A stretch of DNA of 7,658 bases from UBA1731 sp963626295 (GTDB taxonomy: Bacteria > Verrucomicrobiota > Kiritimatiellia > RFP12 > UBA1067). Positions 1 to 5,642 of this stretch are shown here, piece after piece. Below the pieces are notes generated by a model that did no database searches, was not told where the DNA came from, and saw only the letters and a list, made by a program, of their open reading frames with translations. The DNA is taken from contig CAVFWS010000091.1 in NCBI GenBank assembly GCA_963626295.1, forward strand, positions 1 through 7,658, in the 5' to 3' direction. The translations under genes and the position numbers were made by a program. Each line of letters starts with the position of its first letter. Positions within the stretch are counted from its first letter, which is position 1.

Positions 1-173
1 TCGTTGAAGACGGCGACGTCGCCGGACGTCGGGACGACGCCCGTGTCCCAGTTCGTCGCCGTGTTCCACTTGCCGTTCGTGGTCTCGCCACCGATCCACG
101 TCACGGTCGCCGCCGAGGCGGACAGCCCGACGAGGGAAGCCGCCGCAAACAGTCCAATAGCCAGTCGTTTCAT
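1..173 (-). CDS. N-terminus of a secreted, autotransporter-repeat-like surface protein (partial)
   Basis: Reading the minus strand from the ATG at 173 gives 57 open codons that run off the left edge. Residues 1-21 form a clear Sec signal peptide: MKR, then a hydrophobic stretch, ending in a Ser-Ala-Ser-Ala type cleavage site. The mature part begins ATVTWIGG and continues with a GKWNTATNWDTG-VP-GD-AVF pattern. This Trp/Asn/Gly-rich opening is familiar from large secreted passenger-type proteins with autotransporter-associated beta-strand repeats, which are abundant in Verrucomicrobiota and relatives. The start is supported by an AAAGGA ribosome site (minus strand, 181-186) 7 bases upstream. 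The C-terminus is outside the window, so size, repeats and anchor (autotransporter barrel or PEP-CTERM) cannot be judged. The exact function is unknown; export is well supported. Confidence 0.72.
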   Translation of the reverse strand, partial: MKRLAIGLFAAASLVGLSASAATVTWIGGETTNGKWNTATNWDTGVVPTSGDVAVFN

Positions 174-246
174 GGTGCCTTCCTTTCTGTCTATCGCGGA
201 TGCCACGTTTGCCACAAGACCGTACACACCCCGCGCAATGCCGCAC

Positions 247-274
247 ATGATACCAAATGCCCTCGCAAAAACAA
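247..274 (-). promoter_or_regulatory. Possible promoter of the leftward surface-protein gene
   Basis: On the minus strand a TTGTTT (269-274) and a TATCAT (247-252) are separated by 16 bases. They would start transcription about 65 bases before the ATG at 173. The match is moderate and no other evidence supports it. Confidence 0.35.
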
Positions 275-319
275 ATCCACTTTCAGGCAAGATAATCTCA
301 TTGTTTCAGCAACGCTTTC

Positions 320-356
320 GCGGATTTCAGAATAGTCACAGTCAGGCGGATTTCAG
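320..356. repeat. 11-base direct repeat, two copies
   Basis: GCGGATTTCAG occurs at 320-330 and again at 346-356, a period of 26 bases. The copies are exact. They may be paired protein-binding sites or remnants of a local duplication. Confidence 0.5.
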
Positions 357-391
357 GATGAAAACAGCCTCTCCCCTGTCCTAAAAGCCAT

Positions 392-426
392 TCCGCTTTT
401 GCTCTCCACAGCTGTCCGCTTTTGCT
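392..426. repeat. 12-base direct repeat, two copies
   Basis: TCCGCTTTTGCT occurs at 392-403 and again at 415-426, a period of 23 bases. Both copies are exact. They lie in the same gene-free stretch as the pair at 320-356, roughly 100-170 bases upstream of hydE. Confidence 0.5.
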
Positions 427-449
427 TTCACCGCGACAGTGACCCTGAG

Positions 450-467
450 TGGGCCGTGCGCGGCCCA
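450..467. other. GC-rich hairpin
   Basis: TGGGCCG (450-456) and CGGCCCA (461-467) are exact inverted repeats around the tetraloop TGCG. A T-run follows on neither strand, so this is not a standard intrinsic terminator. It could be a regulatory structure or a protein site upstream of the hydE promoter. Confidence 0.4.
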
Positions 468-526
468 GGAATTCCGCGCAAGAATCCAAATTCATCAAAA
501 ATGGGTTGACTCCAGATGGCATTCCG

Positions 527-555
527 TTGAAGCGGGTTGAGTATTTTGGTATCCT
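527..555 (+). promoter_or_regulatory. Likely promoter of the hydE-mnmA-dtd operon
   Basis: TTGAAG (527-532) and TATCCT (550-555) are spaced by exactly 17 bases. Transcription would start around 561-563, essentially at the ATG at 564. This argues against the TTG codon at 537 as the translation start and implies a leaderless or nearly leaderless mRNA. Confidence 0.5.
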
Positions 556-563
556 ATCCGCCA

Positions 564-1637
564 ATGATGAATTTGCTGGATAGGGCGGCAACAACGCCGA
601 GGACGCTTGCGCATCGGGAACTGGTTGAACTCTTGACCTGGCCTGATGCGCGGGAGCTTTATGCCGCGGCGTATTCCGTGAAGGTTCGCGAAATCGGGAA
701 AGGGGTCTCCATCCGCGCACTCGTCGAATGCGGAAATGTTTGCGAGAAGGATTGCCTCTACTGCGGCATACGCAAGGGGAACGGCAAGGTGCATCGGTAT
801 GCGATGGATGCCGATGAGATAGTGCGTGAGGCCGAATGGGCGTTCGGGACCGGGTACGGGAACCTTGTGCTGCAGTCGGGCGAGCAGACCGGCGAACGGC
901 ACACGGAAACGGTCGAAGCTGTCCTGCGCCGCATACACGGATTCGGCGGCGAAGGGTTCGGCGTTACGCTGAGCCTCGGCGAGCAGACCGAGGCCGCCTA
1001 TCGCCGTTGGAGAGACGCCGGCGCGCACAGGTACCTTTTGCGCATAGAGACATCAAATCCGAAGCTTTACGCGAAGATACATCCTTCCGACCACTTGTGG
1101 GAGCGGCGGTTGGAGTGCATGCGGGCATTGCGCAGGTGCGGCTACCAGGTCGGAAGCGGAGTGATGGCCGGGCTTCCGGGACAGACAGTGGATGACCTCG
1201 CTTCGGACATCGAATTCTTCGCGTCTGAAGACGTCGACATGATTGGGATGGGCCCGTATATCCCACACCCAGATACGCCACTTGGCAAACAGGTGGAATG
1301 GTCGGCGGACGCGGCGGCGAAACGCTTCGAGCTTGGCTTGCGCATGATAGCCGTGACGCGCCTGCATCTGCATGACGTGAACATCGCGGCGGCGACGGCA
1401 TTGCAGGCGCTTGATCCCGACGGACGCGAAAAGGGATTGCTTGCCGGCGCGAACGTGATGATGCCGAACATAACAGATGTAGGATACCGCGCAGACTACC
1501 AGCTGTATCTCGGCAAGCCATGCCTCGAAGATGACCCCGCCGCGTCACGAGAAAAGCTTGAACGGCGCATCGCCGCCATTGGCGAGACGATAAATTGGAA
1601 CAGGCGAGGAGATTCGCCACATTGGAAAAGAAGATGA
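564..1637 (+). CDS. hydE: HydE, [FeFe]-hydrogenase H-cluster maturase (radical SAM)
   Basis: HydE is a cytoplasmic radical SAM enzyme that acts with HydF and HydG to build the diiron subcluster of the [FeFe]-hydrogenase active site. Numbering from the ATG at 564 (357 residues), the cluster motif CX3CX2C is at C60, C64 and C67 in the context NVCEKDCLYCGIRKGN. Further HydE-type blocks are IETSNP (161-166), LPGQT (204-208), GPYIPHPDTPL (230-240) and GANVMMPN (295-302). The length fits the family (about 350). The frame is open back to a TTG at 537, but a good -10 element overlaps that extension, so ATG 564 (or 567) is preferred; neither has an obvious Shine-Dalgarno. The stop overlaps the mnmA start (ATGA). 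No hydF, hydG or hydrogenase gene is visible, so the partners must lie elsewhere. PylB or a HydE-like paralogue is the alternative, but the motif match favours HydE. Confidence 0.88.
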   Translation: MMNLLDRAATTPRTLAHRELVELLTWPDARELYAAAYSVKVREIGKGVSIRALVECGNVCEKDCLYCGIRKGNGKVHRYAMDADEIVREAEWAFGTGYGNLVLQSGEQTGERHTETVEAVLRRIHGFGGEGFGVTLSLGEQTEAAYRRWRDAGAHRYLLRIETSNPKLYAKIHPSDHLWERRLECMRALRRCGYQVGSGVMAGLPGQTVDDLASDIEFFASEDVDMIGMGPYIPHPDTPLGKQVEWSADAAAKRFELGLRMIAVTRLHLHDVNIAAATALQALDPDGREKGLLAGANVMMPNITDVGYRADYQLYLGKPCLEDDPAASREKLERRIAAIGETINWNRRGDSPHWKRR

Positions 1638-2686
1638 AGATAGCTGTTGGACTTTCTGGCGGGGTGGACTCTTCGGTCGCCGCCCTTCTGCTCAAGGAGG
1701 CCGGACATGAAGTGACCGGCGTTACGATGAAGCTTTGGCGTGAGGGACGGTATCGTGGCGGAGAGCGCGATGCCTGCTATGGGCCCAATGAGGCAGAGGA
1801 TATCGATAGGGCATCTGACCTTGCGCATTCGCTTGGCATCGCCTATCGCGTGTTCGATTGCTCTGAGGAATATGAAAGGGCTATAGTTGGCTATTTCAGG
1901 GAAACGAGCCTCAAGGGTCTCACTCCAAACCCGTGCGTGATGTGCAACGCGGCCATGAAGTTCGGGCTTCTTCCCCAGATGGCAAGGAAGGATGGGCTTG
2001 CGTTTGACCGATTCTCCACGGGACACTATGCGCGTATCGTCCGCACGGATGGCGGACGCTTGGCCGTATGCCGCGCCGTGGACGCCAAGAAAGACCAGAG
2101 TTATTTCCTGTACCGTCTGTCTCAGGAGCAGCTTGCCGAGACGATGTTCCCGTTGGGAGACCTGACAAAGGCGGAAGTGAGGAAAATTGCGTCCGAACAT
2201 GGGCTTGTCACGGCAGATCGCATGGATTCGCAGGATTTCTATTCCGGCGACAAGGATGAGCTGATTGGGGCAGAGGATCGAGAGGGCGACATTGTGGATC
2301 CTGCCGGGAATGTCTTGGGGCGGCACAATGGATTCTGGCACTTTACCGTTGGGCAGCGCAAGGGCATCGGAGTGTTCGGTCCTGAGCCGCACTACGTGAT
2401 CCGTCTTGACGCATGCCACAACAGGGTTGTGGTTGGAAACCGCAGCGAGGCATTCACAAGGGAGTTCCCGGTTGCGGACTTGAAATGGATGGGACTTGCA
2501 GAGAGTCCCGATCCAATCGTGTGCAAGGTAAAGATCCGAAGCACGGGTGAGCCGGTTGGCCCGGTCACACTAAGGCGGGGGATTTGCACTGACGATGGGG
2601 AAGGGCTTTTCGGCGTAGCTCCAGGGCAATCGGCGGTATTTTATGACGATGGCGGACGGATTGTCTGTGGCGGAATAATATCGTAG
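1634..2686 (+). CDS. mnmA: MnmA, tRNA (U34) 2-thiouridylase
   Basis: MnmA adenylates U34 of Lys, Glu and Gln tRNAs and inserts sulfur to make 2-thiouridine, a cytoplasmic modification that improves decoding. The 350-residue product has the ATP-binding PP-loop SGGVDSS at 8-14, TPNPCVMCN at 97-105 carrying catalytic Cys104, GHY at 130-132, KDQSYFL at 153-159 and a C-terminal beta-barrel region. The frame extends upstream to 1595, but ATG 1634 starts immediately before the family's MKIAVGLSGGVDSS opening and overlaps the hydE stop as ATGA, so it is chosen and translational coupling is likely. Two oddities: Asp99 of the E. coli enzyme is replaced by Cys101, giving CxxC, and the second active-site Cys (E. 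coli Cys199) aligns with Tyr203 in DSQDFYSG. Sulfur delivery may therefore differ from the classical persulfide relay. Confidence 0.9.
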   Translation: MKIAVGLSGGVDSSVAALLLKEAGHEVTGVTMKLWREGRYRGGERDACYGPNEAEDIDRASDLAHSLGIAYRVFDCSEEYERAIVGYFRETSLKGLTPNPCVMCNAAMKFGLLPQMARKDGLAFDRFSTGHYARIVRTDGGRLAVCRAVDAKKDQSYFLYRLSQEQLAETMFPLGDLTKAEVRKIASEHGLVTADRMDSQDFYSGDKDELIGAEDREGDIVDPAGNVLGRHNGFWHFTVGQRKGIGVFGPEPHYVIRLDACHNRVVVGNRSEAFTREFPVADLKWMGLAESPDPIVCKVKIRSTGEPVGPVTLRRGICTDDGEGLFGVAPGQSAVFYDDGGRIVCGGIIS

Positions 2687-2699
2687 GGGACTTTGGATA

Positions 2700-3143
2700 A
2701 TGAAGGCATGGGTACAGCGCGTCCTTGAGGCATCTGTGGAGATAGGTGGCGAGAAGGTCTCGGAGATCGGCCAGGGTTATCTCGTCCTGCTTGGCGTCAC
2801 GCATTCCGATGCGGAGAGGAACGCCGACGAAATGGCGGAACGGATCTGCAATCTGCGCATATTCGAGGACGAGAACGGCAAGACGAACCGCTCGCTGATC
2901 GACATAGGCGGAAGCGTAATAGTGGTGTCGCAATTTACGCTTTATGCCGATACGTCGCATGGCAGACGGCCTGGGTTCTCGAATGCGGCGCGTCCGGAAC
3001 ACGCCGAGCCGCTCTACGAGCGTGTCGTTGCGAATCTTCGCAACAGGCTTGGGGCTGGACGTGTGGGGACCGGACGTTTCGGCGCGGAAATGAAGGTGCG
3101 CCTTCTGAATGACGGGCCGTTCTCCGTTGAGCTCCTTACGTGA
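2700..3143 (+). CDS. dtd: D-aminoacyl-tRNA deacylase (DTD)
   Basis: Dtd is a homodimeric cytoplasmic enzyme that hydrolyses D-amino acids (and Gly mischarged on tRNA-Ala) from tRNA, a chiral proofreading step. The 147-residue product has the usual family length and both signature blocks: SQFTLYADTSHGRRPGF at 77-93, with Thr80 at the same number as the E. coli enzyme, and NDGPFS at 137-142, containing the Gly139-cisPro140 pair that excludes L-amino acids. The N-terminus MKAWVQRVLEASVEI is also typical. The gene lies 13 bases after mnmA, with an AGGGGA ribosome site (2685-2690) 9 bases before the ATG that overlaps the mnmA stop. It is almost certainly the third gene of the hydE operon. The csoR promoter begins 26 bases after its stop; no clear terminator lies between. 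Confidence 0.94.
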   Translation: MKAWVQRVLEASVEIGGEKVSEIGQGYLVLLGVTHSDAERNADEMAERICNLRIFEDENGKTNRSLIDIGGSVIVVSQFTLYADTSHGRRPGFSNAARPEHAEPLYERVVANLRNRLGAGRVGTGRFGAEMKVRLLNDGPFSVELLT

Positions 3144-3168
3144 TGTTCTGGTTTTACGGTTTTGGGTA

Positions 3169-3197
3169 TTGACTTCGCATACCCCATGGGGTATAAT
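3169..3197 (+). promoter_or_regulatory. Strong sigma-70-type promoter of csoR
   Basis: TTGACT (3169-3174) and TATAAT (3192-3197) are separated by the optimal 17 bases, the best promoter in the window. The spacer is filled by the operator palindrome (3179-3194), which covers half of the -10 element. The expected start point is near 3204, giving a leader of about 20 bases. Confidence 0.85.
3179..3194. promoter_or_regulatory. CsoR operator, perfect 16-base palindrome
   Basis: ATACCCCATGGGGTAT is fully self-complementary and sits between the -35 and -10 elements of the csoR promoter. A/T-flanked runs of C and G are the known layout of CsoR-family operators. A bound repressor here would block RNA polymerase directly, implying autoregulation. 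An additional half-site GGGTAT lies at 3164-3169, touching the -35. Confidence 0.82.
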
Positions 3198-3210
3198 ATG
3201 CGGCGAATTT

Positions 3211-3217
3211 AAGGGAG
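3211..3217 (+). promoter_or_regulatory. csoR ribosome binding site (fixes the start)
   Basis: AAGGGAG lies 8 bases before ATG 3226. The same frame is open upstream to 3109, but that would cross the promoter, so 3226 is the start. Confidence 0.85.
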
Positions 3218-3225
3218 ATTCAGAG

Positions 3226-3504
3226 ATGCGATACTGTATGGGAGATGCCAACGCGCTCATGGTCCGGATTAACAGGATCATTGGGCAGTTGAATGGTGTG
3301 CAGAAAATGATCGGCGAGGACGTTCCGTGCGAGGACATCCTCACCCAGATCAGCGCCGCAAATGGCGCACTCCACAAGATTGGCCTCATGATATTGGAAG
3401 GACATCTCAGGCACTGCGTCCGTGAGGGCATAGAGAACGGCAATGCCGATACGACGATCGAGAATTTTGCGGATGCGTTGGAGCATTTCGCGAGCATGAC
3501 TTGA
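3226..3504 (+). CDS. csoR: CsoR-family metal-sensing repressor (probable Cu(I) sensor)
   Basis: CsoR/RcnR/FrmR proteins are small all-helical tetramers that bind operator DNA in the apo form and release it on binding Cu(I), Ni(II), formaldehyde or persulfide. This 92-residue product has the family core RINRIIGQLNGVQKMI (14-29), then VPCEDILTQISAANGAL (33-49) and LEGHLRHC (57-64). The Cu-CsoR ligand triad is complete: Cys35, His60 and Cys64, with His60 four residues before Cys64. FrmR lacks the third ligand and CstR lacks the His, so metal sensing is favoured. The residue before Cys35 is Pro, where mycobacterial CsoR has Tyr, and there is an extra Cys4. Its own promoter carries a palindromic operator, and a similar site precedes the adjacent pump gene, so it very likely represses both. 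Copper is the best guess; nickel or another metal is not excluded. Confidence 0.88.
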   Translation: MRYCMGDANALMVRINRIIGQLNGVQKMIGEDVPCEDILTQISAANGALHKIGLMILEGHLRHCVREGIENGNADTTIENFADALEHFASMT

Positions 3505-3562
3505 CGTCTGGATTTCGGAATTAGTGATGGAAAACCTAAGAAGGAAATAACGCAAAGACGCA

Positions 3563-3578
3563 ATACCCATACGGGTAT
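3563..3578. promoter_or_regulatory. Second CsoR-type operator, upstream of the pump gene
   Basis: ATACCC and GGGTAT (3563-3568 and 3573-3578) flank the four bases ATAC, giving the same length and outer arms as the csoR operator. It ends 22 bases before the pump ATG, with one more partial half-site (GGTAT, 3580-3584). A possible -10 (TATTTA, 3582-3587) is adjacent but no convincing -35 was found, so the pump may be driven from the csoR promoter, a weak local one, or both. Confidence 0.72.
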
Positions 3579-3589
3579 AGGTATTTAAT

Positions 3590-3597
3590 GGAGGTGA
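3590..3597 (+). promoter_or_regulatory. Ribosome binding site of the P-type ATPase gene
   Basis: GGAGGTGA is a near-perfect Shine-Dalgarno 3 bases before ATG 3601 (6 bases from the GGAGG core). It supports this start and predicts strong translation. Confidence 0.8.
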
Positions 3598-3600
3598 GTA

Positions 3601-5637
3601 ATGGGAAGTTGCTGTAGTCTGGCCGCCGAAGACAAGGCGAAGCCTAAGGATGCGGGGAAGAATGGCATGGCGGCATGGATTGCCGAGATGTGCGAACGCC
3701 TTGAAAGTGTGCCGGCGCTATTGGTTGGTGGCGTTTGCCTGCTTGCAAGCTTCCTGACCACGGGACATTCATGCGCCGATGACGGTACACAAGGCGTTGA
3801 CTGGTGGAATCCGGCGTTTGCGACCGTATTCATCTGCGGCGTGCCGGTGTTGCGTGAGGCCATATCGTCGATATGGGTGGAGAGAAAGATCCGCGCAAGC
3901 CTACTGATATCAATCGCGATGATTGGGTGCCTGTCGATCGGCCAGATATTTGCCGCCGGCGAAGTCGCGTTCATCATGGCGCTTGGCGAGATGCTTGAGG
4001 CCGTGACGCTTAAGCGCGCCAAGAAGGGAATGGCGAAGCTTGTCTCGTTGCTCCCGCAGACGGCACGGTATGTCGTGACGTGTCCGAAATGCCTCAGTCA
4101 GGGCATTCGGTACAAGGATGTGCCTTTGGAAGAGCTGAATGTCGGGGACAGCGTACGCATCCTTCCCGGCGAGACGATCCCGGTAGACGGTGTGATAACC
4201 GAAGGGGATACTTCCGTAGACCAAAGCGTGATCACGGGCGAGTCTTTGCCGGTTGACAAGCATGCTGGTGACGGAGTGTATTCCGGAGCCATAAACCAGT
4301 TCGGCGCCGTCACCGTAAAGGTAGGCAAAAAGGGAGCGGACTCGTCGCTCCAGAAGCTTGTCCGCCTTGTGAAGGAGGCGGCCGGCAGGAAGTCCAGGAT
4401 ACAGAGGGTCGCCGACAGGTGGGCCGAGATACTCGTGCCCGTCTCGCTCGCTGTCGCAGCGCTCACGTTCCTCGCCGTCTGGATGTGGCAGGGGGATCTT
4501 GCCGTCGGGCTGATTCGTGGAGTCACGGTACTTGTGGTATTCTGCCCATGCTCGCTTGCGCTCGCCACACCAACCGCAATCATGGCGGCGATCGGACAGG
4601 CGACGAAATATGGCGTGATAGTGAAGAGCGGGGAGGCACTGGAGAAGATGGGGCGCGTCAATGTCGCTTGCCTCGACAAGACGGGCACGCTGACGACCGG
4701 AAAGCTCTCGGTCCGGGCCGTTGAGACATACGGCGATGTGTTGGGCAAGGATGAGCTTTTGCGGTTGGCGGCGTCCGTTGAGGCTTCGTCCGAACACCCG
4801 CTTGCAAAGGCGATAGTCGCGGCGGGGGGAGCAGCGCATTCGTCGGTCACGGATTTCAAGATGGTTCCCGGCAAGGGCGTGAAGGCTGGTGTGGACGGAC
4901 ATTCGGTCATATGTGGTACGGGAAAGTGGCTGACGGAGAATGGCGTCGGCGTCGAAATGGCGTCAAAGGACGATGGGATGCGCGATGCCGTGGAAAGGTT
5001 GCGCAATGACGGTTGCGCAGTCGTCTTTGTCGCCGTGGACGGAAAGATCGCAGGCGCGATAGCCCTTTCCGATACGCTACGCAAGGAGTCGAAGAGTACG
5101 ATTGCGGAGTTGCGCGGCGAAGGCATGTCGCCATGTCTGCTTACGGGGGACAACAAGGCGACGGCATCTGCGGTGGCATCTGCACTTGGGATAGGAGAAG
5201 TGCATGCGGAACTCTTGCCCGGAGAGAAGGCCTCGACGATATCGCGGATTCAGGATGGCGGCCGTTGCGTGTGCATGGTGGGCGACGGGGTGAACGATGC
5301 AGTAGCCCTGAAGACCGCAGATGTGGGCATAGCGATGGGCGGCGAAGGCTGCGACATCGCGGTTGAGGCTGCGGACATTGCGCTTGTCGGGGATGACCTT
5401 GGGAAGCTCGCCTACCTGAAGAGGCTGTCTGTCGCGTGCGTGCGCCTCATCAAGCTGAACATATCGATCTCGATGTGCATCAATGCCGTCGCGATAGTAA
5501 TGTCGATCCTTGGGGCGCTCACGCCCGTCACGGGTGCGCTCGTCCACAACGCCGGGTCGCTTCTTGTGGTGCTGAACGCGGCATTGCTGTATGACCGCAA
5601 CTACCTTCGCGGCGGCGGAGATGCCGCCCTGTCATAG
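3601..5637 (+). CDS. P1B-type heavy-metal efflux ATPase, atypical class
   Basis: This 678-residue inner-membrane pump uses ATP to export transition metal ions. Catalytic landmarks: actuator TGE at 212-214, CPC metal site at 315-317 in FCPCSLALATPTAI, phosphorylation DKTGT at 359-363 (Asp359), the nucleotide-binding HP at 399-400 and the hinge GDGVND at 561-566. Membrane segments are visible at about 38-55, 71-92, 97-117, 120-135, 278-296, 303-325 and two near 618-665. The N-terminus is short, with no HMA domain or His-rich tail, only a Cys4-Cys5 pair. An extra CPKC (161-164) sits just before the actuator core. The last membrane segment carries HNAGS (649-653), not the MxxSS of copper pumps or the Asp of zinc/cadmium pumps. 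It follows csoR by 96 bases with a CsoR-type operator between, so metal-inducible export is inferred. Copper is suggested by the regulator; the sequence class leaves Cu, Zn/Cd or Mn open. Confidence 0.9.
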   Translation: MGSCCSLAAEDKAKPKDAGKNGMAAWIAEMCERLESVPALLVGGVCLLASFLTTGHSCADDGTQGVDWWNPAFATVFICGVPVLREAISSIWVERKIRASLLISIAMIGCLSIGQIFAAGEVAFIMALGEMLEAVTLKRAKKGMAKLVSLLPQTARYVVTCPKCLSQGIRYKDVPLEELNVGDSVRILPGETIPVDGVITEGDTSVDQSVITGESLPVDKHAGDGVYSGAINQFGAVTVKVGKKGADSSLQKLVRLVKEAAGRKSRIQRVADRWAEILVPVSLAVAALTFLAVWMWQGDLAVGLIRGVTVLVVFCPCSLALATPTAIMAAIGQATKYGVIVKSGEALEKMGRVNVACLDKTGTLTTGKLSVRAVETYGDVLGKDELLRLAASVEASSEHPLAKAIVAAGGAAHSSVTDFKMVPGKGVKAGVDGHSVICGTGKWLTENGVGVEMASKDDGMRDAVERLRNDGCAVVFVAVDGKIAGAIALSDTLRKESKSTIAELRGEGMSPCLLTGDNKATASAVASALGIGEVHAELLPGEKASTISRIQDGGRCVCMVGDGVNDAVALKTADVGIAMGGEGCDIAVEAADIALVGDDLGKLAYLKRLSVACVRLIKLNISISMCINAVAIVMSILGALTPVTGALVHNAGSLLVVLNAALLYDRNYLRGGGDAALS

Positions 5638-5642
5638 GCGGG

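Larger units (their letters stand above)
174..526. other. Gene-free intergenic stretch between divergent genes
   Basis: No convincing coding sequence lies here. The open frames crossing it show no recognisable protein pattern and run antisense into hydE. It contains the leftward promoter (247-274), two pairs of direct repeats (320-356 and 392-426) and one GC-rich hairpin (450-467). Codon-like bias is lacking, and the T-rich and C-rich composition at 361-430 differs from the flanking genes. Confidence 0.6.

Noticed and set aside
4..384. Open reading frame of 126 codons on the plus strand at the left edge.
   Set aside because: It is antisense to the signal-peptide-bearing frame at 1-173, has no ribosome site, and its protein sequence shows no family pattern.
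320..426. CRISPR-like array.
   Set aside because: The repeats are only 11-12 bases, of two unrelated kinds with two copies each, so they do not form an array.
537..563. TTG start extending hydE by nine residues.
   Set aside because: The codons overlap the -10 element of the best promoter, and the family N-terminus does not need them.
298..1028. Overlapping minus-strand frames antisense to hydE and the gap before it.
   Set aside because: They are shadows of hydE coding bias, rich in Arg/Pro/His, with no domain pattern or ribosome site.
1595..1633. Upstream extension of mnmA.
   Set aside because: It lies wholly within hydE, and the conserved N-terminus begins exactly at ATG 1634.
1496..2419. 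Long minus-strand frame of 307 codons opposite mnmA.
   Set aside because: It is fully antisense to mnmA, whose motifs are unambiguous, and has no recognisable domain of its own.
3109..3225. Upstream extension of csoR.
   Set aside because: It would cover the dtd end, the promoter and the operator; the Shine-Dalgarno at 3211-3217 points to ATG 3226.
3910..5156. Long minus-strand frames opposite the pump gene.
   Set aside because: They are shadow frames of a well-supported P-type ATPase with all catalytic motifs in order.
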